The position numbers and the translations under genes are program-made. A stretch of DNA of 42,366 nt from Labilithrix sp. Its GTDB lineage: Bacteria; Myxococcota_A; Polyangia; Polyangiales; Polyangiaceae. The stretch is taken from the NCBI GenBank assembly GCA_028287065.1, contig JAQBQJ010000088.1:1-42366 (forward strand), written 5' to 3'. This document shows positions 23,337-30,074 of this stretch, one piece after another. The notes under the pieces were generated by a model that saw only the letters and a program-made list of their open reading frames with translations, made no database searches and had not been told where the DNA came from. Position 1 is the first letter of the stretch, and each line of letters begins with the position of its first letter.

Positions 23337-25373
23337 ATGTTCGAGCACACCCGACGACTCTCGCCGAAGTATGCCTGGCTGACGGCGTTCCTCGCCTTCC
23401 TCACGATCCTGATCGCCTGCGGATCGGACGCGGCGAAGAACGGCTTCGACGACACGCCCGATCCCGGCGCCGGCGGCGGTGACGACGGAGGCGGCATCCT
23501 CGGCAACGGCCAGCAGACGCTGACCTCGCTGACGATCGATCCGCCGACCGCCGCGCTCACCGTCGAGAACGGCGGGCCCGCGCAGACGAAGCAGTTCAAG
23601 GCCATCGCGCACTACGCCGACAACTCCACCCAGGAGCTGACCGGAGGCGTGACGTGGACGGCGACGAACCTCCAGGTCGGCAACATCGGCTCGACCGGCA
23701 TCTACACGACGAGCGGCAGCATCGGCGGCGCGGTCACGCTCACCGGCGCGTTCAAGGGCCAGAAGGCCACGGCCACGCTCGGCGTGAAGCTCCACATCCT
23801 CGAGAACAAGGCGAACGCGACGCCCGCAATCATCGCGGCGCTCAAGGGCGCGACGACGAAGGACGCCACCGTCCAGTGGGCCTACCCGTACGACGGCACC
23901 GTGTTCCCGCGCGGCCTCGGCAGCCCGAAGCTGATGTGGAACAACGGCGCGGTCGCCGACGTGTATTACGTGCATGTTACAAGCAGCACGTTCGAGCTCG
24001 AGTCGTTCACGACCGTGCCGCCGCCGTCGCGCTACGCGTTCGCAGCCGCCACGTGGCAGAAGTTCGTCGATTCCACGTCGGGCGCCGCAGACCTCGCGGT
24101 CGCGCGCTGGGGCGGCACCGCCGCCACGCTCGCGATCCAGCACAAGTGGACGATCGCGCCGGCCTCGATGCGCGGCACGATCTACTACTGGGCGAACAAC
24201 GTCGGGCGCGTGATGCGCATCAAGCCAGGCGCGACGGCGCCGGACGACTTCAGCGCGGGCACGTTCGGCGCGCTGCCGGACGGCGGCTGCACGATGACGT
24301 GCCACACCGTCTCTGCCGACGGCTCGACGCTCGTGAGCGGCGGCGACACGCTCGGCGGCTCGTACGACCTCCTCAAGAACAAGCCGATCCACGACATGGG
24401 CGGCACGCCGGGCAGCGCGCAGAAGCGCACGTGGTCGAACGCGGCGCTTTCGCCGAACGGCAAGTACCTCGTGCAGAACGGGCTCGCGTCTCTCCCGGGA
24501 CCCCCGGGCGCGGACACCGGACTCTGGAGCACGGCGAACGGCGCGCGCGTGGCGGGCAGCGGTCTCGACGCGGCGCATCTCTCGATGCCGAGCTTCGCGC
24601 CGGACGGATCGAAGATCGCGTACGTCGGCATCACCGGCGCCGAGGCCAATGCGCTCAGCGTATGGGGCTTCGATCTCGCCGGTGCCAAGGTGCTCGGCGC
24701 GCCGACGAAGCTCGTCGACAAGGGCGCCGGCCAGGCGATCGCGTGGCCGAGCATGACGCCCGACGCGAAGTGGGCGATCTACCATCGCGGTCCGGCCGAC
24801 ACGCGCGAGGGTCTCGCGGATCTCTTCTTCGCGAGCACCGTCACGCCGAACCAGGAAGTGCGCCTCGCGAAGCTGAACGGCGACGGCTATCCGTTCGCGG
24901 CACCGGCGGGCCGCGACCTCTCGTACAACTACGAGCCGACGTTCGCGCCCGTTCCGTCGGGCGGGTACTTCTGGGTCGTGTTCACGAGCCGCCGCACCTA
25001 CGGCAACCAGCGCCTCGAAGGCAAGGACGCGGTCAAGCTGCTCTGGGTCGCAGCGATCGATCTCAACCCGGTCGCGGGAAAGGACCCGAGCCACGCGCCG
25101 TTCCTCCTTCCGGGACAGGACGAGAGCTCGGTCAACATGCGCGGCTTCTGGGCGCTCGATCCGTGCAAGGGTGACGGCGTGGGCTGCGCGTCCGGCACCG
25201 AGTGCTGCGGCGGCTTCTGCGACGGCACGGGCGGCGACGGCGGCCTCGTATGCAAGAGCGCCGGCACGTGCGCCATGGACGGCGACCACTGCAACGCAAC
25301 CGCCGACTGCTGCAATGCCGCGAGCGGCACCACGTGCATCAACCACGTGTGCGCCGAACCCGGCCCGAAGTGA
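23337..25373 (+). CDS. Large lipoprotein with Ig-like (BIG2) domain, TolB-like propeller and Cys-rich tail
   Basis: A 678-residue exported protein. The signal peptide and lipobox are FLTILIACGSD. After a Gly/Asp-rich linker comes a bacterial Ig-like domain (about 55-150; LTIDPPTAALTVENG, VTWTATN, GIYTTSGSIGGAVTLTGAF). The main part (about 165-620) reads like a beta-propeller of the TolB/PD40 type (LSPNGKYLV, SFAPDGSKIAYVG, WPSMTPDAKWAIYH). Inside it, GCTMTCHTVSADG resembles the cytochrome c attachment motif often seen in this family (CxxCHxxSxDG), but here three residues separate the cysteines (Cys318 to Cys322), so heme binding is uncertain. The C-terminus carries two Cys-rich modules (GTECCGGFCDG and DCCNAASGTTCINHVC). 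It is divergent from the Cys-rich lipoprotein gene, and a terminator hairpin follows. Confidence 0.82.
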   Translation: MFEHTRRLSPKYAWLTAFLAFLTILIACGSDAAKNGFDDTPDPGAGGGDDGGGILGNGQQTLTSLTIDPPTAALTVENGGPAQTKQFKAIAHYADNSTQELTGGVTWTATNLQVGNIGSTGIYTTSGSIGGAVTLTGAFKGQKATATLGVKLHILENKANATPAIIAALKGATTKDATVQWAYPYDGTVFPRGLGSPKLMWNNGAVADVYYVHVTSSTFELESFTTVPPPSRYAFAAATWQKFVDSTSGAADLAVARWGGTAATLAIQHKWTIAPASMRGTIYYWANNVGRVMRIKPGATAPDDFSAGTFGALPDGGCTMTCHTVSADGSTLVSGGDTLGGSYDLLKNKPIHDMGGTPGSAQKRTWSNAALSPNGKYLVQNGLASLPGPPGADTGLWSTANGARVAGSGLDAAHLSMPSFAPDGSKIAYVGITGAEANALSVWGFDLAGAKVLGAPTKLVDKGAGQAIAWPSMTPDAKWAIYHRGPADTREGLADLFFASTVTPNQEVRLAKLNGDGYPFAAPAGRDLSYNYEPTFAPVPSGGYFWVVFTSRRTYGNQRLEGKDAVKLLWVAAIDLNPVAGKDPSHAPFLLPGQDESSVNMRGFWALDPCKGDGVGCASGTECCGGFCDGTGGDGGLVCKSAGTCAMDGDHCNATADCCNAASGTTCINHVCAEPGPK

Positions 25374-25381
25374 TCCCCAGC

Positions 25382-25420
25382 CCCCCGACCCCGGTTCGTT
25401 TTACGAACCTGGGTCAGGGG
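25382..25420. terminator. Bidirectional terminator-like hairpin between convergent genes
   Basis: CCCC-GA-CCC-c-GGTTCGT (25382-25399), a TTT loop and ACGAACC-t-GGG-TC-a-GGGG (25403-25420) form a 7+5+4-bp stem with two single mismatches. It separates the plus-strand lipoprotein (ends 25373) from the minus-strand AgmX-like gene, whose TAA stop (25401-25403) falls in the loop. There is no long T tract on either side. Confidence 0.65.
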
Positions 25421-25808
25421 CGAACGACAGGGGGACTTGGATTTTCACCGCGCTCGCGGCGCCGTCGTGGAAGCGCACGCTCTTGAGGACGCGCGCGAAG
25501 CACTTCACCTCGTCTTCGCCCAGGCCTTCGCGGTGCGCTTCGAAGACGTGGGAGGCCATGCCGTTCTGGCCGACCTCGAGCACGAGCGTGACGCGGCCGG
25601 CGAGCGACGGGGCCTTCGCGAGCGCCTGTTCGTAGCACGCGCGCAAGCGCGTGCGCTCGGCGACGACCACCTTGCGGATGCGCTCGGCGAGCTCGGCCTC
25701 GGCGTCCGCGGGTGAGGTTTGCGCCGCCGGCGCGCTGACCGAGCTCGCCGGCGGTCGCGCTTCACAGGCGAACAGGAGCACGAAGGCCGCCACGACGCGC
25801 CGGACCAT
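25401..25808 (-). CDS. AgmX/PglI C-terminal-domain (TonB-like) lipoprotein
   Basis: A 135-residue exported protein. A short signal sequence with LLFAC suggests lipidation. After an Ala/Pro linker the domain LRACYEQALAKAPSLAGRVTLVLEV (about 55-80), with VGQNGMASHVFEA and CFARVLKSVRF, matches the AgmX/PglI C-terminal domain, a TonB-C-like fold. In myxobacteria this occurs in gliding-motility and energy-coupling proteins. The two conserved Cys (Cys in RACYEQ and VKCFARV) are present. It is small, without the usual long N-terminal partner part. It is convergent with the propeller lipoprotein and divergent from the gene at 25855. Confidence 0.83.
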   Translation of the reverse strand: MVRRVVAAFVLLFACEARPPASSVSAPAAQTSPADAEAELAERIRKVVVAERTRLRACYEQALAKAPSLAGRVTLVLEVGQNGMASHVFEAHREGLGEDEVKCFARVLKSVRFHDGAASAVKIQVPLSFAPDPGS

Positions 25809-25842
25809 GCGTCAACGATCCCACAACTCGGACTCTCACCGC

Positions 25843-25848
25843 TATCCT
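25843..25848 (+). promoter_or_regulatory. Candidate leaderless -10 box for the lipoprotein at 25855
   Basis: TATCCT in the context CGCTATCCTC, six bases before the GTG at 25855. It is identical to the box at 4156-4161 before another GTG gene. Confidence 0.45.
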
Positions 25849-25854
25849 CCGCCC

Positions 25855-26514
25855 GTGCGTCGCGCACTTCCGTTCCTCACGCTCGCGCTCGCGCTGTTGG
25901 GCTGCGGCGATCCCGCGCCCGCGCCTTCGCCGCGAACGCCCGTCGAAGCGAACGCGCCGCCCGCGCCGCGCTTCGCGACCGACGAAGCCGCGTGGGGGCG
26001 CTATCACTCGAAGCGCTTTCTCCTCTCCTTCCCTCTTCCGGACGGGAAGTCCTGGCGCATCGACGATCACTCGCGGCCTTCGCTCTTCGCCGCGCACGAG
26101 CCGACCGCGTCGAAGGTGTACGTGCTCACGACGCAAGAGGACGACCTCGTGAACCGCCAGAAGTGCGAGGCCCGCGCCCGCGCTCTCGGCTGGGTCGAAT
26201 CGAAGACGCTCACGACCGTCGACGATCAGACGACCATCGGCCCCGAGGCCTACGACTCGCGCATCTGGGTCGCGCTCGACGCCGCCAAGCCCGGCGGCGC
26301 GCTCGAGGGACACGTGTACCTCTTCGGCGCGTTCGTACGCCGCTGTCTCCTCGTGCACGTCTCGACGAAGGTCGCTTCCGCGAAGGACGAGGACGTCCTC
26401 TCCGAGCGCCTCGCGCTCGCGCGAGCGCGCATCGTGCGCGGTCTCACGATCGATCCGCCGCGCATCACCGACGACGCGACTGTGCCTCGGGACAAGCCCG
26501 AGATCCGTCGCTGA
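25855..26514 (+). CDS. Lipoprotein of unknown function
   Basis: A 219-residue protein starting at GTG. The signal sequence VRRALPFLTLALALLGCG has a good lipobox (ALLGC). After a Pro/Ala linker the body is a single soluble alpha/beta domain (RYHSKRFLLSFPLPDGKSWRIDDHSRPSLFAAHE, then SKVYVLTTQEDDLVNRQKCEARARALGW, GHVYLFGAFVRRCLLVHVSTK). It resembles the PsbP-like or DUF-type folds of other exported myxobacterial proteins, but I cannot name the family. Longer in-frame starts (back to 25651) overlap the divergent gene and are rejected. A CGCTATCCTC box lies six bases upstream. It ends six bases from the convergent TPR/PEGA gene. Confidence 0.75.
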   Translation: MRRALPFLTLALALLGCGDPAPAPSPRTPVEANAPPAPRFATDEAAWGRYHSKRFLLSFPLPDGKSWRIDDHSRPSLFAAHEPTASKVYVLTTQEDDLVNRQKCEARARALGWVESKTLTTVDDQTTIGPEAYDSRIWVALDAAKPGGALEGHVYLFGAFVRRCLLVHVSTKVASAKDEDVLSERLALARARIVRGLTIDPPRITDDATVPRDKPEIRR

Positions 26515-26520
26515 CGTCCG

Positions 26521-27573
26521 TCAGAACGCGCCGGTCACGCCGACGCTCGCCTCGGTCGGGCCGACCGCGGGGACGATGCGCGCCGTCATGCGCGTGCTCG
26601 GCGCCGCTCCGCGCGTCGTCGAGCTGGGCGCCATCATGTAGATCACGGTGCCGAGCGCGAGCACGCCCGTCCCCGCCGCGACGCTCACGATGCTCGTCGT
26701 CATCGACGTCTTCGCGCGCCCGTTCGCGTCGTCGGCGTCGGCCTTCGAAGCCGCCGAGCACGGCGTCGTCGTGCATGCGCGACGGCCCTCGGCGGACTCG
26801 CTGAGCGCCTTGCCGCCGAAGTATGCGCCGGCCCCGAGGCCGACCACGCCCGCGCCGATCAGCGTGAGGCCGATCGCGCGTTGCGCACCGCCGCGGCTCT
26901 GCTCGACGACCGGCGCGAGCGGCGCAGGCGTCGTCGATGCCGCCCGTGCGGGCTCCAGCTTGACGACCGCCGCGACGGGCGAGCGTGCGTCTTCGAGCTT
27001 GTCGATCACGATCTCGACGGTGCCCGCTCCTGCGAGTCGCACGACGTAGCTGCGCGCGACCTTGCCCTTCGCGGACACGTCGACACGATGCTCACCGGGA
27101 TCGACGGCGACGGGCGTGCCCCAGAGCTTCGCCTCGAGAGGCTCGCCGTCGCACTTCACGTCGTAGTCCGCGGCGGTGTCCTCGGCATGCGGGACGCGCA
27201 CGACGACGCGCGCGAGCAGCGGCTCCATCGCTTTCGCGCGCTTCTGCGCCGCGCTCGCGAGATCGTTACGTCCGACGCGCGCGCCGAGCGCAGCCGCCTC
27301 GACGAGCTCGTTCCACGCCGTCGCCGTCTTGCCTTGGCCCTCGTGACAGAGCGCGAGCGCGAGCAGCGTTCCTGCGCCGGGATCTTCCTTCTGGCTCTCG
27401 GCGAGCTTCGGGCATGCCTCGTCGTAGCGCTTCGCGTCGAGCAGCGTGCGCCCTTCGCGGAAGAGCGAATCGGCGTGCGCCTTCGCAGCACCGTCGGCGC
27501 GCGCGACGCTCGGCAGCGCGAGGAACGACGCGAGGACGAGCGCACCACACGCAACGCGCTTAGCGGCGGTCAT
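26521..27573 (-). CDS. Exported TPR/PEGA-type protein with C-terminal membrane helices, partner of a pseudokinase
   Basis: A 350-residue protein. The signal peptide (MTAAKRVACGALVLASFLALPSVARA) is followed by a TPR-like unit (DSLFREGRTLLDAKRYDEACPKLAESQ, LALALCHEGQGKTATAWNELVEAA). A beta-rich segment resembles a PEGA domain (DVKCDGEPLEAKLWGTPVAVDPGEHRVDVSAKGK). Two hydrophobic helices follow (IGLTLIGAGVVGLGAGAYFGG and SIVSVAAGTGVLALGTVIYMM). This architecture is commonly found next to Ser/Thr kinases in myxobacteria. The start is uncertain: the ATG at 27573 gives a clean signal peptide, while 27594 adds seven residues. Both overlap the 3' end of the upstream pseudokinase gene, so the genes are co-expressed. 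Confidence 0.78.
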   Translation of the reverse strand: MTAAKRVACGALVLASFLALPSVARADGAAKAHADSLFREGRTLLDAKRYDEACPKLAESQKEDPGAGTLLALALCHEGQGKTATAWNELVEAAALGARVGRNDLASAAQKRAKAMEPLLARVVVRVPHAEDTAADYDVKCDGEPLEAKLWGTPVAVDPGEHRVDVSAKGKVARSYVVRLAGAGTVEIVIDKLEDARSPVAAVVKLEPARAASTTPAPLAPVVEQSRGGAQRAIGLTLIGAGVVGLGAGAYFGGKALSESAEGRRACTTTPCSAASKADADDANGRAKTSMTTSIVSVAAGTGVLALGTVIYMMAPSSTTRGAAPSTRMTARIVPAVGPTEASVGVTGAF

Positions 27574-29137
27574 CGAGAAAGCGGCGGAGGTCATCGTCGG
27601 AGGCCTTGGGCTGGGGTTGCATCGGAGCGGAAGCAGATTGAACGATCGGATCGGCGGGCGGCGCGGGCGCCTCCGGCGTGGCGCCCTGCGCGACCTTCGA
27701 GCCACGCGGACGCCGGCTCGGCGGCGCGACATGCGTGGCCGGCAGATCGGAGACCGAGAGCGTGGGCATCGAAGGCGAAGGCGCAGGCTGCGCGACGGAC
27801 GCGGATGTCGCGACCTTCACCTCGGGCGCGGGTAGCGGCTCGGCGGCAACGGGCGCAGGCGCCTGCGCGGCGGCGACGGGAGCGACAGGAGCGATCGCCG
27901 ATGCGCGTCGCATCGCGAACGCGCCCGCGACCACACCGAGAGCGATGCACGCCGCCGCGACCAGCGCGGTCGATCGCCACGAGCGTGACGGCGGTGCGGT
28001 GCGCGAGGACGTCGCGTTCGGCGCGATCGTGACCGCGACCGCGGGCGGCAGGAGCGAACGCGTGACGACGACCGGCACGGGCGTCTTGTCGGGCGCGGGC
28101 ACGGGGGACGCGTTCGCCTGCGGCGCGACCTGCGGCGTGCTCGGCGCGGCTTCCTTCACGAGCTGCTCGAGGACGAGCGCATCGTACGGCCCCGTATCGA
28201 CGACGAGCAGCGAAGGACGCTTGTCGAAGACGGGACGCGACCCGAACACCCCGAGCGTCGCGGCCACGGAGGCTGCCGTTGCGGGACGCTGCGCGGGATC
28301 CTTCGCGAGACACGCATCGACGAGCTCGGCGAGACCGTCCGGCACCCCGGCGAGGAGCGCCGGCTCGTCGCCTGCGGCGGTGACATCCATCTTCGACGGC
28401 GACTCGGCTCCGAACGGCGTCGCACCGGCGAGCATCGTATAGAGGAGGACACCGACGCCCCACACGTCTGCGCGTGCGTCGATCTCGCGGCCGGCAACGA
28501 GAAGCTCCGGAGCGCGAAGCGCGACCTGTGCGAACGAGCGGTTCTCGAGCGAGAGCAGCCCGAGCGCGCGCGACGTGCCGAGCCCGGCGACCTTCACGTT
28601 CGTCGGACCCTCGAGCCCCCAGTCGAGACGCACCATCGTCGGATCGAGCTCACCGTGCACGAGCCCGAGCGCATGTGCGCTCTCGAGCGCTTCACACACG
28701 GCGACCGCCACATCGACGGCCTGCTCGGTCGGGAGCGAGCCGACCTGATGGAGCAGCTCCGCGAGCGTCTTGCCGGAGGAAGGCTCGCGCACGACGAACG
28801 GATGTCCGTCGTCGGTGATGCCGACATGCAGCACGCGATCGGCGTGACGGCTCTGCACCGCCGCAGCCTTGCGCGCGTCGGCGAGGAGCTGCAGATGTAC
28901 GCCCTCGATGGCGTCGTCCATCGCGAGGAGCACCTGCACCTCGACACGGGTGCTCGTGCTCGTGTGGAGCGCGGCAAGATGAGCGCAGGCACGGTCCGCT
29001 CGGAGCAGCGAGAGCGCGCGATAACGCCCGGCGAGCATGTCTCCCGCACGCAGCGAGAGACCGGGTATCAACCGTGCGCGGGAGGACGGCCGAGGAGGAA
29101 TCGACAGCAGCATGGGTGGGGTATGATCAGGTAGCAT
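27560..29137 (-). CDS. Membrane pseudokinase (Hanks fold, all catalytic residues lost)
   Basis: A 525-residue protein with a kinase fold (about 35-300) that has lost every key element. The G-loop is LLRADRACAHLA (no glycines). The beta-3 lysine is Gln68 (VEVQVL). HRD is His161-Gly-Glu163 and the following Asn position is Met168. DFG is Gly185-Leu-Gly187. Structural motifs remain: RAPELL (APE) and DARADVWGVGVLLYTMLAG. A transmembrane helix (about 395-415, STALVAAACIALGVVAGAF) leads to a Pro/Ala-rich extracytoplasmic tail. It cannot be an active kinase by known mechanisms; a scaffold or ligand-sensing role is inferred. Its 3' end overlaps the TPR/PEGA gene. The ATG at 29137 is used; 29113 is an alternative. 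Confidence 0.87.
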   Translation of the reverse strand: MLPDHTPPMLLSIPPRPSSRARLIPGLSLRAGDMLAGRYRALSLLRADRACAHLAALHTSTSTRVEVQVLLAMDDAIEGVHLQLLADARKAAAVQSRHADRVLHVGITDDGHPFVVREPSSGKTLAELLHQVGSLPTEQAVDVAVAVCEALESAHALGLVHGELDPTMVRLDWGLEGPTNVKVAGLGTSRALGLLSLENRSFAQVALRAPELLVAGREIDARADVWGVGVLLYTMLAGATPFGAESPSKMDVTAAGDEPALLAGVPDGLAELVDACLAKDPAQRPATAASVAATLGVFGSRPVFDKRPSLLVVDTGPYDALVLEQLVKEAAPSTPQVAPQANASPVPAPDKTPVPVVVTRSLLPPAVAVTIAPNATSSRTAPPSRSWRSTALVAAACIALGVVAGAFAMRRASAIAPVAPVAAAQAPAPVAAEPLPAPEVKVATSASVAQPAPSPSMPTLSVSDLPATHVAPPSRRPRGSKVAQGATPEAPAPPADPIVQSASAPMQPQPKASDDDLRRFLDDRR

Positions 29138-29214
29138 ACGTAGGTAAGTGTGCGAGCCACCCCAGCCGATTTTTCCTTGGTCATCGGAATCATGAAGATC
29201 TGCGAGGCCCTACG

Positions 29215-30069
29215 ATGACCGACGCCGAGCTCGTCGCGTTCCTCACGTGGGCGACAGACCGCCTCCGGATCCGCTGGACCGGCCTGAAAGCGTTCCGTGG
29301 AACGGTCCGGAAGCGCCTCCACAAGCGCCTCGCCGAGCTCGGGATCGGCGATCTCGAGACCTATCGCGCGCGCGTCGAGAGCGACCCGCTCGAAGAAGAA
29401 CGCCTCGCCGCGATGTGCCGGATCCCCATCTCGCGCCTCTATCGCGATCGCGCCGTGTTCGATCGCCTCGCGACGGACATCCTCCCCGAGCGCGCACGCG
29501 TCGCCGCGACCGAGGGCCGAAGCACAGTCCGCGTGTGGAGCGCGGGCTGCGCCTCGGGAGAAGAGCCGCACAGCGTCGCGATGGTGTGGCACGTCGACGT
29601 CGCGCCTCGCCTTCCTCCGCCGGGCCATCCGGAGATCGCGCTCGAGATCGTCGCGACCGATGCGGACGAAGGCATGCTCGAGCGCGCGCGCCGCGGAGCG
29701 TACGGCGCCGGAAGCGTGCGCGAGCTGCCGGACCACCTGCGCGACGCCGCGCTCCGCCACGAAGGCTCGCAGTTCGTCGTGCGCGACGAGCTCCGGGCGG
29801 GCATCACGTTCCACCAGCAGGACATCCGCCGCGAGATGCCGGACGGGCCCTTCGACGTCGTGCTCTGCCGCAACATGCTCCTCACGTACGTCGACGAGCG
29901 AGAGCACGTCCCGCTGCTCTCGCAGATCGTGGCGCGCCTTCGTCCCGGCGGCGTGCTCGTGGTCGGTCGTCGCGAGACGATGCCGCCGGCGCTGTCCACG
30001 CTGCATCTCGAGCCGCTCGATCCCTCGCTGCCGGGCGTGTACCGCGCCTCCGGAGGCGCGATAGACTGA
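29215..30069 (+). CDS. CheR-type SAM-dependent methyltransferase
   Basis: A 284-residue protein of the CheR family. It has an N-terminal helical CheR domain (about 1-75), a SAM-binding loop SAGCASGEEPHSVAM (about 108-122), the ATDADEGML strand-loop (acidic residue binding SAM ribose), and the catalytic-domain CRNMLLTYVDE (about 217). CheR enzymes methylate glutamates of chemoreceptors. This copy lies in no chemotaxis cluster, so its target may be another protein. It starts at the ATG at 29215 with GAGG seven bases upstream; an in-frame start at 29074 would overlap the divergent pseudokinase. It ends only 5 bases from the NAD synthetase fusion gene, so co-transcription is likely. Confidence 0.88.
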   Translation: MTDAELVAFLTWATDRLRIRWTGLKAFRGTVRKRLHKRLAELGIGDLETYRARVESDPLEEERLAAMCRIPISRLYRDRAVFDRLATDILPERARVAATEGRSTVRVWSAGCASGEEPHSVAMVWHVDVAPRLPPPGHPEIALEIVATDADEGMLERARRGAYGAGSVRELPDHLRDAALRHEGSQFVVRDELRAGITFHQQDIRREMPDGPFDVVLCRNMLLTYVDEREHVPLLSQIVARLRPGGVLVVGRRETMPPALSTLHLEPLDPSLPGVYRASGGAID

Positions 30070-30074
30070 GCAAC

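Noticed and set aside
29110-29150. GTATG...CATAC inverted repeat and TACGTA near the pseudokinase start
   Set aside because: Arms are only five bases with a nine-base gap; could be chance in a short AT-richer stretch.
29247-30074. In-frame N-terminal extension of the NAD synthetase fusion through the CheR gene
   Set aside because: Sequence before the GTG at 30075 is Arg/Pro-rich and lies in another frame over the CheR motifs; the NadE fold begins after 30075.
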